Of a stretch of DNA of 32,292 bases, positions 15,053 to 22,387 are shown one piece after another. The notes beneath the pieces were generated by a model. The model had not been told where the DNA came from, did no database searches, and saw nothing but the letters and a program-made list of their open reading frames with translations. Source of the DNA: an uncultured Collinsella sp. (GTDB taxonomy: Bacteria > Actinomycetota > Coriobacteriia > Coriobacteriales > Coriobacteriaceae); the NCBI GenBank assembly GCA_900541665.1, contig UQKV01000023.1, positions 1 through 32,292 of the forward strand, in the 5' to 3' direction. How positions within the stretch are numbered: the stretch's first letter is position 1; each line of letters opens with the position of its first letter. Position numbers and translations under genes: made by a program.

Positions 15053-17177
15053 GCGTTTCTGGTCTAGATGCGTTTTGGCGCGCCGTCCGAGCTGCCATCG
15101 CAAACGAGGCGGCTTTATGGGCCGCGCCGGTGTCGATCTGTTTATCGAAGACGGTGCCTACACCACGCTTTCTTCTGCCGTGGTCATCCTAGTTGTGCTC
15201 ACGTTGTTGTTTTCGTCGACCGCGGCGATATGGAGCATGTCGCGTGCCGGGGATACCCAGGTGGCGGCCGATAGCGGCGCGCTGGCGGGTGCCAACGTAG
15301 TGTCGTCCTATCACACGGCTGCCACGGTGGTTGATGCGAGCATCTTGAGTCTGGGGCTGGCGGGGTTTGCCACAATCGGGACGGGCCTGGTCGCCATCCT
15401 CATCCCAGGTGCCGAATCAGTTGCCGGCAATATGGTCGACACCGGGATTGAGATCATTAAAACGCGCAACAAGTTTGCCAAAAGCGCATCGGAAGGCTTA
15501 CAGAAAATTGAGACGGCTCTGCCGTATCTGATCGCCGCGCGTGCCACGCAGGCGGTGTCGGCGCAGGATACCGATAGTGTGACCTATACCGGCACGGCGC
15601 TTGCCGTGCCCAGGACATCCGAATCGGACTTCGCCGCGCTCAAAGGGTCAGAGATCTCGACCGATGCCATCGAGAGCACCTCAAAAGACCTTGACTATGC
15701 TGCCAAGGAACTGAAGAAAGCGTCCGAGAAAACGTCAAAGGCCAAGGAACGCGCCTGGCTTGCCGATTGCGGTGGATCGGACAGAGGCGCAGTCGGAAGC
15801 TGTTCGTGCATGTGGGAACGCGCGAAGAACTTGGCGAAGCTTTCGGATATTGAGAATCCGCACTATGCCTCGAGTGTCACATGGGAGCCGCAAGTGGCGC
15901 TCGATCGCGCGAAGGCCTATTACCGCTTGCGCCTTGCAAACGAGGCACCTCAGGGCTCAAGCGTCGAGACGAAGGCGGAGTCGGCGGCGCGCAAGGCGTT
16001 TTACACCTATGCGAGTACAGAGGTCAATCGTGCATATGTAACCGAGGACGGAGATGCAGTCACTTTCCATATCCCGCTGTTGCCGCGCAACGCTGACGAG
16101 GTGCGAGCGACGGAACTCTATACCGATGCGGCGTGGCCAACCAGCGCCATCGATGGCAAGACGTATCTGCATTACGGAACGAGTTGCCCCAACTATAAGA
16201 AGGGGTCGCCAGGCGGGCTAGCCTCGGTTGCTGATTATGACGGGCAGGACAGATGCAACAGATGCCATTTTGGCGTTTCGTCGCTCGGTGCCGTTGCAGC
16301 GCCTTCGACTTCTATCGAAAACGGCTTCGAATACCACTTTGACAAGTTCAAAGACGCCCTGGAAGACTACGTTAAATGCCGCAACATAGAACTCGAACTT
16401 GAGCGTCAGACCGAGGATGAGGCCGACCGTGCGGGCAATGCGTTTGACCAGGCCATTAAAGCGCTTTCCGGCGAGCGCCCGCGTATCGCCCCACCTGGAC
16501 GCAACGGCGTGGTCGCATTTGCAGTTTCGGGTGACATTACCAGCCCCGATCAACTTAACTCCTCGTTTAACACGGCAGTCAGGCTTGGCGATCGCGGTGC
16601 TATCTCTGCCGCGGTGCTGGCGCCCGATGAGGCGACGGCGCAAAACAACGTGCTTTCGCGATTTTTCTCGACATTGAAGGAACGCTCGGGCGGCGTTGCC
16701 GGCGTGCTCGACGGCGTCATGGATGTTTGGGGACGGCTGCTCGTGGGATACGGTGATATCCAAGGTTCGGCCGACGAACTTATGGACGAGATGATTAAAG
16801 ACCTAGGAGGGGGCAGCGGTGCGTTGGGCTCCATCGCATCGTGGCTCGGCGATACCGTTTCGGCGTCCGTGGCGGCGCTGGGTTTGGAACCGTGCGACTT
16901 GCGCCTGCGAAAGCCGGTGCTGACCGATTCCGTCAATGTCATTAAGAGTCCGGGGTCTGACATTGCGGGTCTCTCTCAAGCGCAAGACAAACTGCGAAGT
17001 ATTCCGTTGGGCGTGACCGATCCCAAGGCGCTTTGCGAGGCGTTGGAATATCAAGTCGAACGCACCATTAGCGGTACGGTGTTCACGCTTGCGGAGATTC
17101 CTCTGCCCGGCGGCGGCTCCATCCCACTCACCGTCGATGTCGCCACGCTGGTTGGCGCTCTGGGCGGTGGGTCGTAA
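15024..17177 (+). CDS. large Tad-domain (TadG-like) cell-surface protein
   Basis: The product has 717 residues. Residues about 50-75 form one membrane helix, followed by Q-V-A-A-D-S-G-A-L-A-G-A-N, the hallmark of the TadE/TadG-like Tad domain. A long extracellular part follows: a hydrophobic Gly-rich segment (about 100-145), a Lys/Glu/Ser-rich probably helical region (about 205-255), and a cysteine-bearing central domain with C-S-C near 257 and C-N-R-C-H at 411-415. A C-terminal half follows that I do not recognise. GGAGGGAG just before the ATG at 15024 fixes the start. It is probably a surface or tip component of the pilus. Its size is well above common TadG proteins. Confidence 0.75.
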   Translation: MIRGLLHGIKRFWSRCVLARRPSCHRKRGGFMGRAGVDLFIEDGAYTTLSSAVVILVVLTLLFSSTAAIWSMSRAGDTQVAADSGALAGANVVSSYHTAATVVDASILSLGLAGFATIGTGLVAILIPGAESVAGNMVDTGIEIIKTRNKFAKSASEGLQKIETALPYLIAARATQAVSAQDTDSVTYTGTALAVPRTSESDFAALKGSEISTDAIESTSKDLDYAAKELKKASEKTSKAKERAWLADCGGSDRGAVGSCSCMWERAKNLAKLSDIENPHYASSVTWEPQVALDRAKAYYRLRLANEAPQGSSVETKAESAARKAFYTYASTEVNRAYVTEDGDAVTFHIPLLPRNADEVRATELYTDAAWPTSAIDGKTYLHYGTSCPNYKKGSPGGLASVADYDGQDRCNRCHFGVSSLGAVAAPSTSIENGFEYHFDKFKDALEDYVKCRNIELELERQTEDEADRAGNAFDQAIKALSGERPRIAPPGRNGVVAFAVSGDITSPDQLNSSFNTAVRLGDRGAISAAVLAPDEATAQNNVLSRFFSTLKERSGGVAGVLDGVMDVWGRLLVGYGDIQGSADELMDEMIKDLGGGSGALGSIASWLGDTVSASVAALGLEPCDLRLRKPVLTDSVNVIKSPGSDIAGLSQAQDKLRSIPLGVTDPKALCEALEYQVERTISGTVFTLAEIPLPGGGSIPLTVDVATLVGALGGGS

Positions 17178-17653
17178 TGAGTATCCGCATGCGTCTGCGC
17201 GAGGAGCGCGCCCAAGCGACGGTGGAGATGGCGGTGGTTACGCCCGTTTTGCTGGTGCTGGCACTCATCGTGTACAACGTCATGATCTTTGCCAGCGCTG
17301 TCGCGCGCTTCGACCGCGTGGTACCCGACATCGTGTTGGCGCACGCCGTGGCGTCGGAGGGGGAGGGCGACGAAAGCTCTGCCGATGCCTCGGCGACGGT
17401 TCAGACTCAAATTCTGAATGCCATGGAAGGCTATGACTTGCGGATCGAAGTGTCGAGCGAGCAAGGCGCGGAGGCATTGGATGGTGGCCTGCTTTCCCTA
17501 TCCGGTACGTTTAGGACCTACACCTGCACCATGCACTATGAGCCGTGGCCGACTTCTCTCAGCATCGCTGGCGTTTCGCTGGGGGCGCCGACAACGTTGT
17601 CGCACGAGCGCGCGGTGACGGTCGATCCATGGCGTCCGGGGGTGGTCATGTGA
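17177..17653 (+). CDS. TadE-like minor pilin
   Basis: The 158-residue product starts with a basic leader and R-A-Q-A-T-V-E-M-A-V-V-T-P-V-L-L, a membrane helix, and a small extracellular domain. The leader and site match those of the other pilin-like genes upstream, so the same peptidase probably processes it. The ATG shares its A with the TAA of the preceding gene, and its stop overlaps the GTG of the DUF192 gene. This supports a single operon with coupled translation. Confidence 0.78.
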   Translation: MSIRMRLREERAQATVEMAVVTPVLLVLALIVYNVMIFASAVARFDRVVPDIVLAHAVASEGEGDESSADASATVQTQILNAMEGYDLRIEVSSEQGAEALDGGLLSLSGTFRTYTCTMHYEPWPTSLSIAGVSLGAPTTLSHERAVTVDPWRPGVVM

Positions 17654-18009
17654 CCGCGGTCTCGTCTTACATCGCCTACGCGCGGGCACTCAACAGGCTG
17701 GGTTGGACGCCGGCCGAGTTTGTGGTGGCGGAGTCGTTTGCCGTGCGCCTGCGCGGCATGCTGGGACGGCGTCCGGTTGCCGCCAACGGCCTGCCGCTTG
17801 TCATGGCGTTTCCGCACTGTTCCTCGGTCCACACGTGTTTTATGGCTTATCCCATCGATATCGCCTTTATCGATGCGCGCGGCTATGTCCTCGTATGCTA
17901 CGAAAACGTACGTCCCTGGCGTATGTGCTCCTGTCCCGGCGCCTGGGCCGTACTAGAGCGCCCTTCAATCATTGTTTCGACCCCTGCTCTCCAACGCGTG
18001 CCGGCTTAA
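17650..18009 (+). CDS. DUF192 family protein
   Basis: The 119-residue product has the DUF192 pattern: L-R-G-M-L-G-R-R, a short gap, V-M-A-F-P-x-C-x-S-V-H-T-C-F-M, then P-I-D-I-A-F-I-D and C-Y-E-N-V-R-P-W-R. In this family the W-M-x-N/H-T segment is followed by the I-D-I/V-x-F-I-D strand; here T-C-F-M replaces W-M-K-N-T. No biochemical role is settled for the family. There is no signal peptide with the GTG 17650 start, chosen because GGGGGTGG precedes it. It overlaps the last pilin gene by four bases, so it belongs to the Tad operon and may act on the pilus or its assembly. Confidence 0.78.
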   Translation: MTAVSSYIAYARALNRLGWTPAEFVVAESFAVRLRGMLGRRPVAANGLPLVMAFPHCSSVHTCFMAYPIDIAFIDARGYVLVCYENVRPWRMCSCPGAWAVLERPSIIVSTPALQRVPA

Positions 18010-18106
18010 GGGACTGAGCGAAAAACTTCTTGCTGCCGGCTGATGCCTCTGACGTGCCGATTTATAGAACCGAGGCTGTGCTCAAAAACTTTTTTAAAAT
18101 TCTCGG
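18010..18106 (+). other. end of the Tad operon, no clear terminator
   Basis: I find no hairpin plus T tract after the DUF192 stop. AACCGAG (18069-18075) can pair with CTCGGTT (18102-18108) around an A/T-rich loop. An A/T tract at 18082-18101 lies just upstream of the tRNA-Phe -35 and resembles an UP element. Read-through from the pilus operon into the tRNA is therefore possible. Confidence 0.35.
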
Positions 18107-18134
18107 TTGACCGGAACGCGTCCTTGGTTATACT
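18107..18134 (+). promoter_or_regulatory. promoter of tRNA-Phe
   Basis: TTGACC (18107-18112) and TATACT (18129-18134) are separated by 16 bases. An A/T-rich tract immediately upstream is consistent with an UP element, as expected for a stable-RNA promoter. Confidence 0.8.
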
Positions 18135-18166
18135 AATCAAGCCTTGAAACAAGGCACACCTCAAAT

Positions 18167-18239
<73 letters not shown>

Positions 18240-18252
18240 CCTTGAATTGACT

Positions 18253-18282
18253 AGGACCTCTGCAAAGGGGTCCTTTTCTTTT
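18253..18282 (+). terminator. rho-independent terminator of tRNA-Phe
   Basis: AGGACCTC pairs with GGGGTCCT around the loop TGCAAA and is followed by TTTTCTTTT-like sequence. Confidence 0.85.
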
Positions 18283-18296
18283 ACCGAGGGCTCTGC

Positions 18297-18466
18297 GGAA
18301 ACTGCGTCCCGGAATTTGGATTCAGAGCGGGATGCGTTTTCCGCTTTAAGGCCGCTTGGGAAAGCACGGCCCGGAATCCGGCGCCAGAATGGGACGCGCT
18401 TTCCTTTTGCGGCCTTTGGCGGAAACTGCGTCCCAGATCCCGCGCTCAGAACGGGATGCATTTTCC
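18297..18466. repeat. three tandem hairpin units with an exact 62-base period
   Basis: Units start at 18297, 18359 and 18421. Each is 46 bases: a 14-base left arm (GGAAACTGCGTCCC or a variant), an 18-base variable loop, and a 14-base right arm (GGGATGCGTTTTCC or a variant) largely complementary to the left. Spacers are 16 bases. The first two spacers contain AAGGCCGC and its reverse complement GCGGCCTT. The period is not a multiple of 3, so this is not a protein repeat, although frames on both strands happen to be open. It lies between the tRNA-Phe terminator and the GH5 promoter. Confidence 0.8.
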
Positions 18467-18586
18467 GGTGCCTGCCTCCGGCACACGTGCACATCTCGCG
18501 CGCCATCTCGGACCCGCCCGCCTAGACATTCCTCCCACTTTTGCGCCACTTTGTAGACCGTTCGGTCGCCTGTCTGCATGCGCGGG

Positions 18587-18592
18587 TATACT
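18587..18592 (+). promoter_or_regulatory. -10 element of the GH5/rsmI transcript
   Basis: TATACT preceded by GGG, about 68 bases upstream of the GH5 start codon. No good -35 is present. Confidence 0.5.
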
Positions 18593-18659
18593 CAAATCGA
18601 TAGATATGTCATGCAAGAGCGATGCGGGCTTAGCCCGTATGATTCAAAAGGGGGCAGTG

Positions 18660-19721
18660 ATGGAGAGGATACTCGGCGTTAATCTCTCTGGCTGGTTTAT
18701 TCCCGAGCCTTGGGTGACCCCGTCGCTATACGCGGCGACCGGTGCATCCAACGCGGCCGAGCTGCAGGAGGCCATGGGCACCGCCGCCTATAACGAGCGC
18801 ATGCGCCGTCATTACGAGACGTTTGTGAGCGAGGACGATTTCCGTCGCATGGCGCAGATCGGCCTCAACGCCGTGCGTCTGCCGGTGCCCTGGTATGCCT
18901 TTGGCTCGCAGGAGTCCGATGCGTCCTACATCTCGGTTGTCGACTACATCGACCGTGCAATTGAGTGGGCTGCCAAGTACAACATTCGCGTGCTGCTTGA
19001 CCTGGCGACTGTGCCCGGTGGCCAGGGCGATTCCAACGATTCGCCCGCCACGCCGGAGGCTGTTGCCGAGTGGCATTCGTCCACTAACGGCCGCCATGTC
19101 GCACTCGACGTGCTCGAGCGCTTGGCCGAGCGTTACGGCGAGGCCGAGAGCCTGCTGGGCATTGAGCTGCTGGATACGCCGCAGATGAGTGTCCGCAAGA
19201 GTCTCTTTGCCATGACGGATGGCATTCCGGCTCACTACCTGCGCAATTTCTATCGCGATGCCTACGAGCTCGTCCGTTCGTATATGCCCGAGGATAAGAT
19301 CGTCGTCTTTTCGTCTTCGGGGCATCCCAGCGAGTGGAAGCATTTTATGCGCGGCGCCAAGTACAAGAACGTCTACATGGACCTTCACCTGTACCATTAC
19401 CGCGACGAGCATGCGCTCGATATCACGAGCCCCCGCGGGCTGACGACGGCGATTTCGCGTAACAAGCGCGAGCTTAAAGAAGCGATTTCGACTGGGTTCC
19501 CCGTGCTGGTGGGCGAATGGTCGGGCGCGGCGATCTTTGCCAACTCGTCGGTTACGCCCGAGGGCCGCAATGCCTACGAGCGCGTATTTATCGCCAATCA
19601 GCTGGCTTCGTTTGCGCCGGCTGCAGGTTGGTTCTTCCAAACGTGGAAGACCGAGAAGCGCATTGCAGCATGGGACGCCCGCGCGGCGCTCGGTACACTC
19701 GAGCGCGGCATGATTGAATAG
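18660..19721 (+). CDS. GH5-family (exo-beta-1,3-glucanase-like) protein with altered active site
   Basis: The 353-residue product is a single-domain TIM-barrel protein related to GH5 exo-glucanases. It starts with G-V-N-L-S-G-W-F-I-P-E-P-W-V-T-P-S-L-Y, the N-terminal signature of that group, and has V-R-L-P-V-P-W. The nucleophile region V-L-V-G-E-W-S is intact (E286), as is D-L-H-L-Y (241-245). However, the acid/base motif, normally I-E-L-L-N-E-P, reads I-E-L-L-D-T-P (172-174), so the catalytic Glu is a Thr. The usual D-L-H-G-A reads D-L-A-T-V. It has no signal peptide and is therefore cytoplasmic. It may be a binding protein, act on a substrate not needing acid catalysis, or be inactive. AAGGGGG precedes the ATG; GTG 18657 is an alternative. 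It is followed after 6 bases by rsmI. Confidence 0.8.
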   Translation: MERILGVNLSGWFIPEPWVTPSLYAATGASNAAELQEAMGTAAYNERMRRHYETFVSEDDFRRMAQIGLNAVRLPVPWYAFGSQESDASYISVVDYIDRAIEWAAKYNIRVLLDLATVPGGQGDSNDSPATPEAVAEWHSSTNGRHVALDVLERLAERYGEAESLLGIELLDTPQMSVRKSLFAMTDGIPAHYLRNFYRDAYELVRSYMPEDKIVVFSSSGHPSEWKHFMRGAKYKNVYMDLHLYHYRDEHALDITSPRGLTTAISRNKRELKEAISTGFPVLVGEWSGAAIFANSSVTPEGRNAYERVFIANQLASFAPAAGWFFQTWKTEKRIAAWDARAALGTLERGMIE

Positions 19722-19727
19722 GTTGAT

Positions 19728-20606
19728 ATGACGCAAAACAGCGCCCATACGGGCAAACTCTATGTGGTCGGCACGCCCATCGGCAACCTGGGCGACCTGT
19801 CTCCGCGCGTTGGCGAGGCCTTTGCCGCTGCCGATGCCATTTGCTGCGAAGACACGCGTGTGACGTCAAAGCTGCTGATGCACCTGGGCATTTCCAAGCC
19901 GCTTGTCCGTTGCGACGAGAATGTGATCGCCAGCCGCGCCGCCGGCCTGGTCGACCGTCTGCTGGCGGGGGAGACCCTCGCCTTTGCCTCGGACGCCGGC
20001 ATGCCGAGCGTGTCCGATCCCGGCCAGGCGCTGGTCGAGGCGGCGCGTGAGGCCGATGTGCCCGTAGAAGTTATTCCCGGGCCCTCTGCTTGCGTCACGG
20101 CGCTCGTTTCGTCCGGCATTCCCTGCGAGCATTTTTTCTTCGAGGGCTTTTTGGGCCGAAAACACGGCGACCGCGTGCGCCGTTTGCAGCGCCTTGCCGT
20201 AGTGCCCGGCGCGCTCATCTTCTACGAGTCTCCACATCGCATCGTGGCGACGCTCGAGGCCGTGGCAGAGGTCTTTCCCCAGCGTGAGGTTGCCGTCTGC
20301 CGCGAACTCACCAAGCTGCACGAGGAAGTCTTGCGCGGGCCCGCCGCCCAGCTCGCCGAGGAGCTGCGTGCTCGCGGCGAGGTAAAGGGCGAGATTGCGC
20401 TGGTCATCGCGCCGCCGAGCGAGGATGAGGAGGCCGGTATCGTGCCGGTTGGCGCCGCGGCAGCTGATCCTGACGAGGCCCTGCGCGAGGATATCCGCGC
20501 CGCGCTCGAGGAGGGGGAGCCCGCCTCTGCGGTGGCCAAGCGCCTGTCTCAGAAGTATTCGCGCCGCAAGCGCGATGTCTATGCCATGGTGCTCGATATG
20601 CAATAG
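19728..20606 (+). CDS. rsmI: 16S rRNA (cytidine-1402-2'-O)-methyltransferase
   Basis: RsmI methylates the ribose of C1402 in the decoding centre using S-adenosylmethionine. The 292-residue product shows the family's V-V-G-T-P-I-G-N-L-G-D-L-S-P-R at the N-terminus, C-E-D-T-R-V-T-S-K-L-L, the A-S-D-A-G-M-P-S-V-S-D-P-G loop, V-I-P-G-P-S-A and F-F-F-E-G-F-L-G-R-K. A C-terminal helical extension (S-A-V-A-K-R-L-S-Q-K-Y) is also family-typical. The Shine-Dalgarno is weak (AGG at 19720-19722), consistent with coupling to the gene just upstream. Confidence 0.95.
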   Translation: MTQNSAHTGKLYVVGTPIGNLGDLSPRVGEAFAAADAICCEDTRVTSKLLMHLGISKPLVRCDENVIASRAAGLVDRLLAGETLAFASDAGMPSVSDPGQALVEAAREADVPVEVIPGPSACVTALVSSGIPCEHFFFEGFLGRKHGDRVRRLQRLAVVPGALIFYESPHRIVATLEAVAEVFPQREVAVCRELTKLHEEVLRGPAAQLAEELRARGEVKGEIALVIAPPSEDEEAGIVPVGAAAADPDEALREDIRAALEEGEPASAVAKRLSQKYSRRKRDVYAMVLDMQ

Positions 20607-20630
20607 ATGGAGGATATCCAGCCCTTGCGC

Positions 20631-20636
20631 TAGAAT
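20631..20636 (+). promoter_or_regulatory. -10 element for metG
   Basis: TAGAAT 40 bases upstream of the metG start. GGAGGAT (20609-20615) and ATCCTCT (20637-20643) flank it as an inverted repeat. The leader is too short for a T-box. Confidence 0.4.
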
Positions 20637-20675
20637 CATCCTCTGTATGCAACGTTTTTCTGGAGGACAAACCCC

Positions 20676-22277
20676 ATGGATCAAAGCAAGCCTTCGTTCT
20701 TTATCACGACGCCCATCTACTACGTCAACGCCGATCCGCACCTGGGCACGGCTTATTCCACCATCATCGCCGACGTCCAGGCCCGTTATCGTCGCTCCGC
20801 CGGCTATAACGTCAAGTTCCTGACCGGCATGGACGAGCACGGCGAGAAGGTCGCCGAGGCCGCAGCCAAGCACAACATGACGCCGCAGGAGTGGACCGAT
20901 AGCCAGGCCCCGCACTTCAAGGAGCTTTGGAGCAAGCTCGAGATTTCCAACGACGACTTCATCCGCACCACCGAGCCGCGCCAACATCATGCCGTGCAGT
21001 ACCTGTGGGAGCGCATGAAGGAGTCCGGCTACCTGTATAAGGGCAGCTACGACGGCTGGTATTGCGTGCCTGACGAGACCTACTTCACCGATACGCAGGT
21101 CCAGAAGGGCGACGAGGAGTACGGCAGCGTCGGTCAGCACCTGTGCCCCGACTGCCACCGTCCGCTTGAGCGCGTGCAGGAGGAGTCCTACTTCTTTAAG
21201 CTTTCCGCCTTCCAGGACAAGTTGCTCAAGCTCTATGACGAGCACCCCGACTTTGTCGAGCCTGCGTTCCGCATGAACGAGGTTCGCAGCTTTGTCGAGG
21301 GCGGCCTTAACGACCTTTCCGTGAGCCGTACGAGCTTTGACTGGGGCATTCAGGTCCCGTTTGACGAGGGCCACGTGACCTACGTGTGGTTCGATGCGCT
21401 GCTCAACTATATGACGGCCGTCGGCTACGGTGTCGACACCGACGAGGCCCGTGCCGAGCTGGCCTATCGCTGGCCCGCGCAGTTCCATATCGTGGGTAAG
21501 GACATCATCCGCTTCCACTGCGTCATTTGGCCCGCCATGCTCATGGCCATCGGCGAGGCCCTGCCCGAGCACGTCTTTGCCCACGGCTTCCTGACCGTGC
21601 GCAATGCCGAGACTGGCAAGGCCGAGAAGATGTCCAAGAGCCGCGGCAACGCCATCGCTCCGCAGGACGTTATCGACATGCTGGGCGTTGAGGGCTATCG
21701 CTACTACTTTATGACCGACGTCGTCCCCGGCACCGACGGTGCCATCAGCTTTGACCGCATGGAGCAGGTCTACAACGCCGATCTGGCCAACAGCTGGGGC
21801 AACCTCATCTCGCGTTCGCTCAACATGAGCGGCAAGTACTTTGACGGTTGCGCGCCCGCCAAGCCCGCATCGTTCGATGCGTTCGACAACCCGCTGGCAA
21901 AGATTGCCGACGGTTTGGTCGAGCGCTACATGGCCAAGATGGACGTGCTCGATTACGGTGGAGCCAAGGACGAGGTCATGGAGCTCATCCACGCCGCCAA
22001 CCACTACATCGAGGACTCCGAGCCTTGGGCACTTGCCAAGGACGAGGCCAAGGCTGACGAGCTGGCGTTTGTGATCTACAACCTGCTCGAGGCCATCCGC
22101 ATTGCCGCTCACCTGCTGATGCCGCTCATGCCCCAGACTTCTGCCGAGGCTCTGCGCCGCCTGTCCTGCGAGGACGAGGCCGCGAGCGACGACCTCAAGG
22201 GCATTTGCGCTTGGGGCTTGCTTGCTGGTGGTCAGCCCGTCGAGAAGGGCGATCCGCTGTTCCCGCGTCTGGCGTAG
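20676..22277 (+). CDS. metG: methionyl-tRNA synthetase
   Basis: MetRS charges initiator and elongator tRNA-Met with methionine. The 533-residue product has the class I signature P-H-L-G-T (HIGH equivalent, 21-25) after T-T-P-I-Y-Y-V-N, the K-M-S-K-S loop (318-322), a cysteine-bearing connective domain (C-P-D-C-H), and the helical anticodon-binding domain. It lacks the C-terminal tRNA-binding (EMAP-II-like) domain found in some MetRS. GGAGG precedes the ATG. It has its own -10 element and a downstream hairpin. Confidence 0.96.
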   Translation: MDQSKPSFFITTPIYYVNADPHLGTAYSTIIADVQARYRRSAGYNVKFLTGMDEHGEKVAEAAAKHNMTPQEWTDSQAPHFKELWSKLEISNDDFIRTTEPRQHHAVQYLWERMKESGYLYKGSYDGWYCVPDETYFTDTQVQKGDEEYGSVGQHLCPDCHRPLERVQEESYFFKLSAFQDKLLKLYDEHPDFVEPAFRMNEVRSFVEGGLNDLSVSRTSFDWGIQVPFDEGHVTYVWFDALLNYMTAVGYGVDTDEARAELAYRWPAQFHIVGKDIIRFHCVIWPAMLMAIGEALPEHVFAHGFLTVRNAETGKAEKMSKSRGNAIAPQDVIDMLGVEGYRYYFMTDVVPGTDGAISFDRMEQVYNADLANSWGNLISRSLNMSGKYFDGCAPAKPASFDAFDNPLAKIADGLVERYMAKMDVLDYGGAKDEVMELIHAANHYIEDSEPWALAKDEAKADELAFVIYNLLEAIRIAAHLLMPLMPQTSAEALRRLSCEDEAASDDLKGICAWGLLAGGQPVEKGDPLFPRLA

Positions 22278-22319
22278 AGACCGCGCGAGCGCCATATCGG
22301 CAATTTGCTGTTTAGCTGT

Positions 22320-22354
22320 AAGGGCATGGCCGCCACGGTCCATGCCCTTTTGTT
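22320..22354 (+). terminator. likely terminator of metG
   Basis: AAGGGCATGG pairs with CCATGCCCTT around a 10-base loop, followed by an interrupted T run (TTTTGTTT). Confidence 0.75.
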
Positions 22355-22387
22355 TCAAGACGCCGCCATCATGCTAAGGAGGCAACC

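Noticed and set aside
18297..18466. CRISPR-like array.
   Set aside because: The conserved parts are the two complementary arms of each hairpin and the variable part is its loop. There are only three units and no cas genes nearby.
19866..22358. An 830-codon open frame on the minus strand, antisense to rsmI and metG.
   Set aside because: It covers two well-recognised genes and has the same low-complexity character, so it is a shadow frame.
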